Assembly: GCF_000698575.1 (NCBI RefSeq)
Contig: NZ_JFHD01000014.1
Coordinates: 100,110-164,109, forward strand
Length of the DNA stretch: 64,000 bases
Source: Caballeronia zhejiangensis
GTDB lineage: Bacteria > Pseudomonadota > Gammaproteobacteria > Burkholderiales > Burkholderiaceae
Reading direction: 5' to 3'
Shown: positions 28,406-36,731 of the stretch, one piece after another
Layout of the letters: the number at the start of each line of letters is the position of its first letter
Numbering within the stretch: position 1 is the first letter of the stretch
The notes under the pieces: model-generated
Database searches by the model: none
The model's input: only the letters and a program-made list of their open reading frames with translations
What the model was told of the DNA's origin: nothing
Translations under genes and position numbers: made by a program

Positions 28406-28941
28406 CCGAAACACACACGTTGCCGGTGCCGCAGGCGCGCGCGTGGGAAGCGCTGAACGACACGTCGATCCTGAAGGTCTGCATTCCGGGCTGCGACAGC
28501 ATCGACGCCGATGGCGAGAACGCCTACAACGTCGCGATGACGGCGGCGGTCGGTCCGGTGAAAGCGCGCTTCAAGGGAAGAATGGAGCTGACGAATATCG
28601 ACGCCCCGCATACTTACACGATCGTCTTCGAAGGGCAGGGCGGCGCGGCCGGCTTCAGCAAGGGCAGCGCGACCGTGAACCTCGAACCCGGCGACGAAGC
28701 CGACACGACGAAGCTCAGTTACAGTGCAAACGCGCAGGTCGGCGGCAAGCTTGCGCAGATCGGCTCGCGGCTCGTCGACGGCGCGGCGCGCAAGATCGCG
28801 GGAGAATTCTTCAAGCGATTCAGCGCGCAGCTGCAAGGCGGCCAGGAATCGCAAGATGCAGCCGCCGACCAAGACGAAAGCGGCGCAGAAGAGAAGGAAA
28901 AGGGAAAGAAATCATGGACAGCGTGGATCTCGAAGTCCTGA
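28396..28941 (+). CDS. coxG: CoxG-like SRPBCC protein
   Basis: The 181-residue START/SRPBCC-fold protein is of the CoxG group, which is proposed to anchor the enzyme at the membrane. The core (about 1-150) includes CIPGCDSI and FKGRMEL; the C-terminal tail is acidic then basic with a final WTAWISKS. It overlaps coxE by 10 bases and the next gene by 28. Confidence 0.85.
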   Translation: MELTETHTLPVPQARAWEALNDTSILKVCIPGCDSIDADGENAYNVAMTAAVGPVKARFKGRMELTNIDAPHTYTIVFEGQGGAAGFSKGSATVNLEPGDEADTTKLSYSANAQVGGKLAQIGSRLVDGAARKIAGEFFKRFSAQLQGGQESQDAAADQDESGAEEKEKGKKSWTAWISKS

Positions 28942-29933
28942 AGAACAGCGCGCGATGGCTCGAAGAGGGACATCGCGTGCTGCTCGTGACGGTCGTGAAG
29001 ACATGGGGCTCGTCGCCGAGACCCGAAGGCGCGATGCTCGCCGTGCGTGACGATGGCCACGTCGTCGGTTCGGTGTCGGGAGGATGCATCGAGGACGATC
29101 TCATCGATCGCGTGCGGCAGCGGGGCATCGAGCAGACGAAGCCGGAAGCGGTGAAGTACGGCATCAGCGCGGAAGAGGCGCATCGCTTCGGCTTGCCGTG
29201 CGGCGGCACGATCCAGCTCGTGCTGGAGCCGCTGACGATGGAAAGCGGCATCTCGGAATTGTGCGCGGCGGTGGAAAGCGGCAGGCTCGTCGCGCGCACG
29301 CTCGACATGGCCACGGGCGCGGCGCGCCTCGAACCGGCGCAGGCCACCGACGGCGTGCTCTTCGACGACGCGCATCTGCTGACGATTCACGGCCCGCGTT
29401 ACCGGATGCTCGTGATCGGCGCGGGGCAGTTGTCGCGCTATCTGTGCAGTATCGCGGTCGGGCTGGATTATCAGGTGACCGTGTGCGATCCGCGCGAGGA
29501 ATACACGGAAGAGTGGAATGTGCCCGGCACGACGATCGTGCGAACCATGCCCGACGACACGGTCATGGAGATGAAGCTCGACGAACGCTGCGCGGTCATC
29601 GCCCTCACGCACGATCCGAAGCTCGACGATCTCGCGCTGATGGAAGCGCTGAAGACGCCCGCGTTCTACGTCGGCGCGCTCGGTTCGCGGCGCAACAACG
29701 CGGCGCGGCGCGAGCGTCTGAAGGAGTTCGATCTCAGCGAGGCCGAACTGGCGCGGTTGCATGGGCCGGTAGGCATTTATATCGGCAGCCGGACGCCGCC
29801 GGAAATCGCGGTGTCGATTCTCGCGGAAGTCACGGCGGCGAAGAACGGCGTGTCGTTGCCCGAACTGTTGCAGGTGGAAGGCGCGAAAGCGGCGCGCGAG
29901 GTTGCCGGAAAAGGCGAAGTCTGCGGCATCTGA
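28914..29933 (+). CDS. coxF: XdhC/CoxF family maturation protein
   Basis: Helps insert the sulfurated molybdenum cofactor into xanthine-dehydrogenase-type enzymes. The 339-residue product has the N-terminal XdhC motif (GSVSGGCIEDDL, then LPCGGT) and a C-terminal Rossmann domain (LVIGAGQLSRYL) with GALGSRRNNAARRERL. It is the last gene of the cluster; only 46 bases further lies a Fur-box-like site of the next gene. Confidence 0.9.
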   Translation: MDSVDLEVLKNSARWLEEGHRVLLVTVVKTWGSSPRPEGAMLAVRDDGHVVGSVSGGCIEDDLIDRVRQRGIEQTKPEAVKYGISAEEAHRFGLPCGGTIQLVLEPLTMESGISELCAAVESGRLVARTLDMATGAARLEPAQATDGVLFDDAHLLTIHGPRYRMLVIGAGQLSRYLCSIAVGLDYQVTVCDPREEYTEEWNVPGTTIVRTMPDDTVMEMKLDERCAVIALTHDPKLDDLALMEALKTPAFYVGALGSRRNNAARRERLKEFDLSEAELARLHGPVGIYIGSRTPPEIAVSILAEVTAAKNGVSLPELLQVEGAKAAREVAGKGEVCGI

Positions 29934-29978
29934 TTATTACAAAATCCTGACGAAACGCGGCCCGGACGGGCGCGACGG

Positions 29979-29997
29979 CTATATAATAATCATTCTC
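29979..29997 (+). promoter_or_regulatory. Fur-box-like site before the first PepSY gene
   Basis: Matches the 19-bp Fur consensus at 13 of 19 positions, including an unbroken AATCATT core. It lies about 64 bases before the start codon and overlaps a TATAAT-like sequence, fitting iron repression. Confidence 0.6.
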
Positions 29998-30060
29998 ATT
30001 TGCGTGGCAAGCTTCGGCTGACGCGCAGCCGTTTCCCTTTCAGCTCAACGATTTAGTCGA

Positions 30061-31806
30061 ATGCCCGGCAAGTTTTTGACCGGCGATGACCAGCGCGCAC
30101 CCGCCCGCGCCGATGCATCGCCCGACTCGCGCTCGTCCGCGAACAAGCGCCACATCAGCCAGCGCGCGCTGCGCGTATGGTCGATCGTGCATCGGTGGAC
30201 GAGTCTCGTCTGCACGGCGTTCATGTTGCTGCTGTGTCTGACCGGCTTGCCGCTCGTGTTCGGCCACGAACTCGACATCCTCACCGGCGATGCGATCGAA
30301 GCGCCGGCGCTACCTGCATCGCAGGCGAATGCGCGCGCGAGCTACGACGCGGTGTTGCGCGCGGCGCTGAGCGAGCATCCGGGCCATGTGCCGCAATACA
30401 TGATCTGGGAGCCGGACGATCCGCTTTTGCCGGTCGTCGTCACCGCGCCGAAAGCCGACACGCCGCCCGACGATACGCTCAGTACGACCGTCGATGCGCG
30501 CACCGCCCAGCCCCTCGGCATGCCGCCCGGCAAAGGCTCGCTCAAGTTCGTGCTGCTGAAGTTGCACGTCGACATGTTCGCCGGCCTCTTCGGCAAGCTC
30601 TTTCTCGGCGCGATGGGCGTGGTGTTTCTCGCGGCGATCGTGTCGGGCATCGTCGTGTATCTGCCGTTCTGGCGAAAGGTCGGGCTCGGGCGCGTGCGCC
30701 TGAAGAAGAAGCGGCGGATCGTGTGGCTCGACTGGCATAACGCCATCGGCATGTTGACGCTCGGGTGGGCGTTGCTCGTCGGCGCGACGGGTTCGATCAA
30801 CACGCTCGCCGATCTCATGCTCGAAGCATGGCGCAACGATCAGCTCGCGCAGATGGTCGCGCCGTATCGTGACAAGCCGCCGGTCGTCGTGCGCGCTTCC
30901 ATCGACGATGCCGTGAAGACAGCGCAACGCGTCGCGCCCGAGATGATTCCGTCGTTCGTCGCGTTTCCGGGGACGCGCTTCGCGAGCCCGCATCACTATG
31001 CCGTGTGGATGCGCGGCGACGGCATTCTGACGACGCGGATCATGCGACCTGTGCTCGTCGATGCATCGACGGGCGCGCTCACCGATTCACGCGAGTTGCC
31101 GTGGTATCTGAAGGTGCTGCTCGGCTCGCAGCCGCTGCATTTCGGCGATTTCGGCGGCATGCCGCTGAAGATTTTCTGGGCCGCCTTCGATGTGCTGACG
31201 ATCGTCGTGCTCGGGAGCGGGCTTTATTTGTGGCTGACGCGGCATAACCCGCGGAAGGGGAAGGGGACGTCGGCCGCGTGGTCGACGTCCCGAATCCCTC
31301 AAATCAACCCGCAAACAATCGCCGCAATCAGCGACGCCGCCACGATCACCACGCCCGCTGTGCGCTTCTTGTTCAGCTCGGTCCACAGCAGCACGCCGGT
31401 AAGCGACAGCAGGATGATGCTGCCCGCGAACGTATCGATGAGCAGCACCCAGCCCACGCTTAGGCCAACGCCCTTGTGCAGGTTGGTCATCATCGCGAGG
31501 AAGGTGTTTTCGGTGCGCTTCACCGACACGAAATTGTTGCCGACCCAGTACTCCGCCATCACGCTGCCGCCCGGCGATGCCACCATCACCGACCATTGTT
31601 CCGGCTGCATCGTGCTCTTGTCGCCCCAGCCGACCGGATGCGCCGGTTCCTTGCGCGCGCGTCCGAGATTGCCGTCGATCTCCAGTTCCTTCTTCAGCCA
31701 CGCGCCCATGTCGCGCGGCGACTTGAAGCCTTCGGCGGGCAGCGGCATCTGCATCTGCGAAACCTGCGGCTCGCCGGTCGAAATGCGCAGCGGCGGCGCG
31801 CGGTGA
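30061..31806 (+). CDS. PepSY-associated membrane protein, probably iron-linked, with long antisense tail
   Basis: Inner-membrane protein of the PepSY_TM (PiuB-like) family, often found with iron uptake. The conserved part (about residues 1-400) has membrane segments near 45-68, 180-205, 230-250 and 378-398, starting with the family-typical IVHRWTSLVCTAFM. A Fur-box-like site precedes it. After LYLWLTRHNPRKGK (about residue 400) no stop appears, and the frame runs about 180 further codons antisense through the neighbouring PepSY gene. That tail looks like non-native sequence (Ser/Pro/Thr/Arg-rich). All three frames lack a nearby stop. Either a stop was lost or the tail is really translated. 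Confidence 0.75.
   Translation: MPGKFLTGDDQRAPARADASPDSRSSANKRHISQRALRVWSIVHRWTSLVCTAFMLLLCLTGLPLVFGHELDILTGDAIEAPALPASQANARASYDAVLRAALSEHPGHVPQYMIWEPDDPLLPVVVTAPKADTPPDDTLSTTVDARTAQPLGMPPGKGSLKFVLLKLHVDMFAGLFGKLFLGAMGVVFLAAIVSGIVVYLPFWRKVGLGRVRLKKKRRIVWLDWHNAIGMLTLGWALLVGATGSINTLADLMLEAWRNDQLAQMVAPYRDKPPVVVRASIDDAVKTAQRVAPEMIPSFVAFPGTRFASPHHYAVWMRGDGILTTRIMRPVLVDASTGALTDSRELPWYLKVLLGSQPLHFGDFGGMPLKIFWAAFDVLTIVVLGSGLYLWLTRHNPRKGKGTSAAWSTSRIPQINPQTIAAISDAATITTPAVRFLFSSVHSSTPVSDSRMMLPANVSMSSTQPTLRPTPLCRLVIIARKVFSVRFTDTKLLPTQYSAITLPPGDATITDHCSGCIVLLSPQPTGCAGSLRARPRLPSISSSFFSHAPMSRGDLKPSAGSGICICETCGSPVEMRSGGAR
31264..31291. repeat. Inverted repeat between convergent PepSY genes
   Basis: Nine-base arms GGGACGTCG/CGACGTCCC (31264-31272 with 31283-31291) with a 10-base spacer. 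It lies where a terminator is expected but no U tract follows on either strand. Confidence 0.5.
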
Positions 31807-32060
31807 TTCAGCAGAAAACCCGTCGCGCCGAACAGCAGGCCCAGCAGCGCGCCCCACAAGCCGACCCAACCATGCACCTTGCGCAGCCACTTCAGGAAGG
31901 TCGAGCGGCGCGAGCGATTCTTGCGGACGATCTGCTCGGCATCGTCGATGAGACGCCCATGCGGACGGTAATACGTCGAGCCGCCCGTCGCGGACGGCGG
32001 CGTATTGAGGGTTTCAGGCGCGTTCACGCGTCTCTCCAGAATTCGGGCGTTGGCAGGCAA
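31299..32060 (-). CDS. Second PepSY-associated membrane protein
   Basis: A 253-residue inner-membrane protein with segments near residues 64-84, 200-220 and 232-252. It has the PepSY_TM-type opening RKVHGWVGLWGALLGLLFG and a periplasmic domain between the first two segments. The HxG in NLHKGVGLSVGW resembles haem- or metal-binding His of this family. Fur-box-like site 60 bases upstream. Convergent with the other PepSY gene; both probably act in iron or siderophore handling, which is inferred from the Fur sites. Confidence 0.78.
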   Translation of the reverse strand: MPANARILERRVNAPETLNTPPSATGGSTYYRPHGRLIDDAEQIVRKNRSRRSTFLKWLRKVHGWVGLWGALLGLLFGATGFLLNHRAPPLRISTGEPQVSQMQMPLPAEGFKSPRDMGAWLKKELEIDGNLGRARKEPAHPVGWGDKSTMQPEQWSVMVASPGGSVMAEYWVGNNFVSVKRTENTFLAMMTNLHKGVGLSVGWVLLIDTFAGSIILLSLTGVLLWTELNKKRTAGVVIVAASLIAAIVCGLI

Positions 32061-32122
32061 AGCCGCGCCCCGATCGGCTAAACGCGCACGCGCGCGCGGC
32101 GATCGATGTCAGGCGGGCAAAT

Positions 32123-32141
32123 GAGAATTGTTATCATTACA
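32123..32141 (-). promoter_or_regulatory. Fur-box-like site before the second PepSY gene
   Basis: GAGAATTGTTATCATTACA matches the Fur consensus at 13 of 19 positions with an unbroken ATCATTA. It lies 63 bases from the ATG of the minus-strand gene. Confidence 0.6.
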
Positions 32142-32204
32142 TGCCGAAAAGCGCTTTTCAACGCTTTGCGATCGCCTGACAGTCCGTGAATGTCACAAAA
32201 AATT

Positions 32205-33236
32205 TCAAACGGGCCAAAGCGGGCCTTCCTGCATCGCGCCGACTTGCTCGCGCAATTCGAGGATTCGGTCTTCCCAGTAACGTTGCGTGTTGAACCACGG
32301 GAAGGCGGCGGGGAACGCCGGATCGTTCCAGCGGCGCGCGAGCCACGCCGAATAATGAATCAGCCGCAGCGTGCGCAGCGCTTCGATCAGATGCAGTTCG
32401 CGCGGATCGAACTCGCAAAAATCTTCGTAACCGGCGAGCAGATCGGTGAGCGCGCGCGATGCATCCGCGCGTCCGGCGGGCAAGAGCAGCCACAAGTCCT
32501 GAATGGCCGGGCCCATGCGGCTGTCGTCGAAATCGACGAAATGCGGGCCCGCGTCGGTCCACAGCACGTTGCTCGGATGACAGTCGCCGTGCAGACGCAC
32601 GTGCCGCACATCGCCCGCGCGCTCGAAACATCGCGCGACGCCTTCGAGCGCCATCGACACGACGGCTTCCCACGCTTCGCGCACATCGGCGGGAACGAAG
32701 CCGTGCGTCAGCAGGAACTCGCGCGGTTCATAGCCGAAAGTGTCGATATCGAGCGTCGGCCGCTCGCGATACGGCTCGACCGCGCCCACCGCGTGAATCC
32801 GCCCGATGAAGCGCCCGAGCCATTCGAGCGTGTCGCTGCGATCGAGGTCGGGCGCGCGTCCGCCGCGCCGCTCGAAGATGGAGAAGCGAAAGCCGTCGAA
32901 TTCGTGCAGCGTCGTGCCATCGAGCGCGCGCGCGGGCACGGCCGGAATCTCGCGCGCGACGAGACTCGCGACGAACGCGTGCTCTTCGAGAATCGCCGCA
33001 TTCGACCATCGTTTCGGCCGATAGAACTTCGCGACGATCGGTGCGCCGTCCTCGACGCCCACCTGATAGACGCGGTTTTCGTAGCTGTTGAGCGGCAACA
33101 GGCGGCCATCGGTGCGCGCGCCTGCGGGCATCAGCACGCGGTCGACTGCATCGAGTACGCAATCGGGCGTGAGGCCGGAGAAGGGCGGCGCGTCGTCGGC
33201 GGGCGCGCCCTGGGAGTCGGGATGGATCGAGTTCAT
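32205..33236 (-). CDS. srkA: Stress response kinase A (SrkA/YihE/RdoA)
   Basis: Ser/Thr kinase with aminoglycoside-phosphotransferase fold, linked to envelope stress and survival. The 343-residue product has NSYENRVYQV as nucleotide loop, VAKFYRPKRW with the ATP lysine, the catalytic LHGDCHPSNVLW and the magnesium site VDFDDSRMGP. Start ATG at 33236; a 23-codon in-frame extension upstream is not family-like. Length and motifs match E. coli SrkA (328). Confidence 0.92.
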   Translation of the reverse strand: MNSIHPDSQGAPADDAPPFSGLTPDCVLDAVDRVLMPAGARTDGRLLPLNSYENRVYQVGVEDGAPIVAKFYRPKRWSNAAILEEHAFVASLVAREIPAVPARALDGTTLHEFDGFRFSIFERRGGRAPDLDRSDTLEWLGRFIGRIHAVGAVEPYRERPTLDIDTFGYEPREFLLTHGFVPADVREAWEAVVSMALEGVARCFERAGDVRHVRLHGDCHPSNVLWTDAGPHFVDFDDSRMGPAIQDLWLLLPAGRADASRALTDLLAGYEDFCEFDPRELHLIEALRTLRLIHYSAWLARRWNDPAFPAAFPWFNTQRYWEDRILELREQVGAMQEGPLWPV

Positions 33237-33270
33237 CCCGGCATTGTGCCGCAATGCGGCGCGTCGCTTC

Positions 33271-33483
33271 TTAGTGCACGACCGTGTTCGACGGGCGCAC
33301 GACATCGCCCGTATCGATCAGGTCTTCGAGAAAGAACGGCTCGGTATTGAGCAGTTTGGTTACGCCAGGCTCGCCCGCGTACCAGGCGACCATGGCCATG
33401 TCGCCGAGAATGCGCATCACGATGCCGCGCGCGCCCTGAGGCACGGCAATATGCACGGAGCGGACAATCGAACCGATTTGCAT
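33271..33483 (-). CDS. Small conserved-looking hypothetical protein
   Basis: A 70-residue product with GGGGA six to ten bases before the ATG at 33483. It is neutral and without membrane segments; it contains VHIAVPQGARGIVMRILGD and ends PSNTVVH. It sits 34 bases before srkA on the same strand, so it may be cotranscribed. I do not recognise the family. Confidence 0.6.
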   Translation of the reverse strand: MQIGSIVRSVHIAVPQGARGIVMRILGDMAMVAWYAGEPGVTKLLNTEPFFLEDLIDTGDVVRPSNTVVH

Positions 33484-33807
33484 GATGAATCCCCGTTTCA
33501 ACGCCGGCTGGGATTGAAGCGCCGGTCATATGTTTTCACCAAGCACAGGCTTTTCACGGCTCGTGCACCAGACAATCGCCGCGTCGCTGTTGCGGGAAGC
33601 GCGACACGCGCGGCTTTCATGAACGATTGTGCTCTAACTTTAGCGCATGGCGGCGCGTCGGCGCGACGCCATTCGCTTCGTTATGTTGCCGATCGCAGAC
33701 GAATAGCAGCAATTAATGGGCTACGTGGCCGGATCGCGGCTTGCTTATCAGGCAAAACCCTGAGGATCGGCGTATCGTCGAGAGTTTTTTCAGCAGAGAC
33801 TTCATTC
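33484..33807. other. Divergent intergenic region
   Basis: About 324 bases between the small minus-strand gene and the MFS gene. No gene, repeat or regulator site recognised. Confidence 0.4.
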
Positions 33808-35034
33808 GTGGATGCTAACGCAAACCGGGCCGCCGATGCCGCTCCGTATCTCGAACGCGGCTCGCGCGCCTATTGGCGTGCTTCGCTCGCGTTGCTGTTC
33901 GCCGGTTACGCGACTTTTTCGCTGCTCTACTGCGTGCAGCCGTTGCTTCCCGAGTTCACGAAGGCGTTCGGCGTCAGTCCGGCGGTCAGCGCGCTCGCGG
34001 TGTCGGTGAGCACGGCGGCGTTGGCGATCGCCATCTTCATCGCGGGATTCGTCTCGGAAAGCTGGAGCCGTCATCGGCTGATGACGCTTTCGCTGCTCGC
34101 GTCGTCGGTGCTGACGGTGATCGCCGCCGTGCTACCGGACTGGCACGCGCTGCTCGTCGTGCGCGCGCTCGAAGGCTTCGCGCTCGGCGGCGTGCCCGCG
34201 GTCGCGATGGCGTATCTCGCGGAGGAAGTGCATCCCGAAGGCCTCGGTCTCGCGATGGGACTCTACGTCGGCGGGACGGCCATCGGCGGCATGGCCGGGC
34301 GCGTGATCAGCGGCATCCTCGCGGATCTTTTCGGCTGGCGCGTCGCTATCGGCGGAATCGGGCTGCTGGGTCTGCTCGCCACGCTCGCGTTCCGCTCGCT
34401 GCTGCCGCCGTCGCGACGCTTCAAGCCGCGGCGCGGCGTCGGGTTCGCGCATCATCGGCGCTCGCTCGGCGGGCATCTGCGGCATCGCGGTTTGCCGTTT
34501 CTGTTTCTCATCGGCTTCGTGCTGATGGGCAGTTTCGTCACGCTCTACAACTACGTCGGATATCGGTTGCTGGGCGCGCCGTTCGACCTGAATCAGACGC
34601 AGATCGGCGCGATCTTCACCGTGTATTTGACGGGCGTGGTCGCGTCGCCGTGGTCCGGCAAGATGGCCGATGTCTTCGGGCGCGGCCGCGTGCTGATCGC
34701 AAGCCTGGTGCTGATGATGCTCGGCATCGCGTTGACCTTGTCGAACGCGCTGCCGGTGATCATTGCGGGTATCGCGTGCCTGACGTTCGGCTTCTTCGCA
34801 GGGCACTCGGTCGCGAGCGGCTGGGTCGGACGGCTCGCGATACAAGCGAAAGGCCAGGCGGCCGCGCTCTATCTGCTCGCGTATTACATAGGGTCGAGTC
34901 TGATCGGATCGTACGGAGGGCACTTCTGGACCGCATTCGGATGGAAGGGCGTCGCCGGGCTGATCGGCGCGCTGCTGCTCGTCGGGATTGCGGGCGCGGT
35001 GCATCTGAACCGGCGCGAGCACGCTGTCGTCTGA
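33808..35034 (+). CDS. MFS transporter (YnfM/Bcr-like)
   Basis: Major facilitator with 12 predicted membrane segments in 408 residues. RALEGFALGGVPAVAMAYLAEE (TM4 to TM5) and GKMADVFGRGRVL (loop 8-9) are typical of the YnfM/arabinose-efflux-like group. The most likely start is GTG at 33808, which gives a short cytosolic N-terminus; no ATG in frame fits better. Substrate unknown. Confidence 0.85.
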   Translation: MDANANRAADAAPYLERGSRAYWRASLALLFAGYATFSLLYCVQPLLPEFTKAFGVSPAVSALAVSVSTAALAIAIFIAGFVSESWSRHRLMTLSLLASSVLTVIAAVLPDWHALLVVRALEGFALGGVPAVAMAYLAEEVHPEGLGLAMGLYVGGTAIGGMAGRVISGILADLFGWRVAIGGIGLLGLLATLAFRSLLPPSRRFKPRRGVGFAHHRRSLGGHLRHRGLPFLFLIGFVLMGSFVTLYNYVGYRLLGAPFDLNQTQIGAIFTVYLTGVVASPWSGKMADVFGRGRVLIASLVLMMLGIALTLSNALPVIIAGIACLTFGFFAGHSVASGWVGRLAIQAKGQAAALYLLAYYIGSSLIGSYGGHFWTAFGWKGVAGLIGALLLVGIAGAVHLNRREHAVV

Positions 35035-35260
35035 ACAATCGAAAGCCGATTGAAATAAGCCGAAGCTAAGGGTTTTTCCGCGTCCGCTTAAAAATAGGTG
35101 CCTGCAAGTCCTTGTCGCGCAAGGCTTTCGTACGTTTTCGTGGTTTGCCGTCGTACGAAGTTGGGCTAACGCCTTCGTTGGCGCGGCCTATACTCGAATC
35201 GTCGATGCAGCTTTTCACACGCGACGATAAAGCCAGAAGCAGGACGATGGGAGACGCACC

Positions 35261-35446
35261 ATGACGACGTATTTCACGATCGGCGACTTCATTCTGATCA
35301 TCCCGATGGCGCTCGCTGGCGCGCTGTTCCTCGGGGCCATTCCCTGCGCGACGCATCTGAGAAACAACGTACTGCGCGTGTTCGGCGCATTGCTCGGTGT
35401 GCTCGCCGCCTTTCTGCTCGTCGAAGGATTGCCCGCGCTGATATAG
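35261..35446 (+). CDS. Small two-helix membrane protein, unknown
   Basis: A 61-residue product with two hydrophobic segments (about 8-30 and 38-58) and a basic loop (HLRNNVLR). GGGAG lies eight bases before the ATG. The 11-bp hairpin directly after the stop supports it as a real unit. No family recognised. Confidence 0.6.
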   Translation: MTTYFTIGDFILIIPMALAGALFLGAIPCATHLRNNVLRVFGALLGVLAAFLLVEGLPALI

Positions 35447-35473
35447 CAAGCGCGCCGTTCAGGGCGCGCTTGC
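35446..35473. terminator. Hairpin between convergent genes
   Basis: Eleven-base perfect stem GCAAGCGCGCC/GGCGCGCTTGC (35446-35456 with 35463-35473), six-base loop, no U tract on either side. Probably ends both the small membrane gene and the convergent hydrolase gene. Confidence 0.55.
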
Positions 35474-35487
35474 GAAAGGTGCTTCTA

Positions 35488-36192
35488 TTACAGATGAGCG
35501 CCGAGGAAGGTCAGCGTGCGTCCGTGCGCGAGCGCCGACGCCTTCCCGTTATACGACGCGCGATCGCCGCAGTTGAAGCCGTGGTCGGCTTGCGCGTAGA
35601 CATACAGTTCCGAATCCTCGCGGCCCGCGAACTTCTGACGGACGGCATCGACGGCATCGGCGGGAATGTGCGCGTCGAGTTCGCCGTAATGGAACTGCAT
35701 CGGCACCTTGACCTGATCGGCCTTGTCGAGCGCGTTCTGAATGCCGCCGCCGTAATAGGCCACCGCCGTATCCACCGAACCCTCGGCCGCCGCGAGATAC
35801 GCGAGCCGGCCGCCGAAGCAATAGCCGATCGCCGCAATCTTGCCCGTCACTTCGGGCAGCGCGCGCAGCGCTTTCGCAGCCGCGCCGACGTCCGCGACAG
35901 CGGCATCGAGCTTGGTCTTTTGCAGCAGTTCCATCGCCTTTTCGCGATCCGCGCCTTCGTAACCCAGCTCGACGCGCGGCTGCGTGCGCCAGAAAACATC
36001 GGGTGCGAGGGCGACGTAGCCATCGGCGGCGTATTGATCCGCGACGCTGCGAATGTGGCCGTTCACGCCGAAGATCTCCTGCAGGATGATCACGGCGGGT
36101 CCGGTGCCTGTCTTCGGCAGCGCGAGATAGCCTTGGAAGCTGCCGCCATCGGCCGGAATGTCGATCCAGCGTGAAGTCGTGGAAACGGTCAC
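35488..36192 (-). CDS. Dienelactone hydrolase family protein
   Basis: Alpha/beta hydrolase of the carboxymethylenebutenolidase group. The 234-residue product has the cysteine nucleophile in IGYCFGGR (about 118-125), Asp in YGELDAHIP and His in ADHGFNC, and the N-terminal oxyanion segment QEIFGVNGHI. Length equals that of ClcD/TfdE-type enzymes, but no aromatic-degradation genes are near, so the substrate is unknown. Confidence 0.9.
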   Translation of the reverse strand: MTVSTTSRWIDIPADGGSFQGYLALPKTGTGPAVIILQEIFGVNGHIRSVADQYAADGYVALAPDVFWRTQPRVELGYEGADREKAMELLQKTKLDAAVADVGAAAKALRALPEVTGKIAAIGYCFGGRLAYLAAAEGSVDTAVAYYGGGIQNALDKADQVKVPMQFHYGELDAHIPADAVDAVRQKFAGREDSELYVYAQADHGFNCGDRASYNGKASALAHGRTLTFLGAHL

Positions 36193-36731
36193 GTCAAACT
36201 CCTTGTGTGTGGGAATGCAGGCGTGTGAGTTTGCCAGCTTTCCCTTTCAGTCGCCCTGAACGTCCGCGCGCCCTCTGGCACGCGCTTTGACGCGCAGCCG
36301 GTTTTTAGAGGCGCCGATCTAAACGCCAGCTAAAAACAGTCATTAAAAAACAGGCTAATGGTGCCGATGGGCAGCGATTATCGGCGCGCGTCTGCCGGAC
36401 TCGAATGACGGCCAAACCTTTGCGCGCCGATGTCGCGCAAACCCGCATGCACAGGGCTTCTTCACGCGAACGCCACCACAAACGGCGGCGCATCACAACT
36501 GGCCGTTAATTGGTAGTGACACCACTATCTTAAAAAACTTCCCTAAATTAATTTGACAACCCTACACTTGCGCGCAGTGCGGATGGCGGCTGCCACGAAC
36601 GGCCTGCCGGAAGGACTTGCCAAGTGCATGACGATGCATCCGGCGTGGTCGTCCACGGGACTGAGCGATCGTGATGAAAGACGGGGCACAGGGCGATTAC
36701 GTTGTTTTTGGGACCGAAACTGGAGACTTAC
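36193..36731. other. AT-rich divergent regulatory region before the livK-like gene
   Basis: About 540 bases without a gene. At 36514-36527 an operator-like palindrome TAGTG-ACAC-CACTA occurs, followed by an AT-rich stretch (CTTAAAAAACTTCCCTAAATTAATTTGACA, about 36529-36558, quoted in two halves of a single region) that may contain the promoter. The exact promoter is uncertain. Confidence 0.4.
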
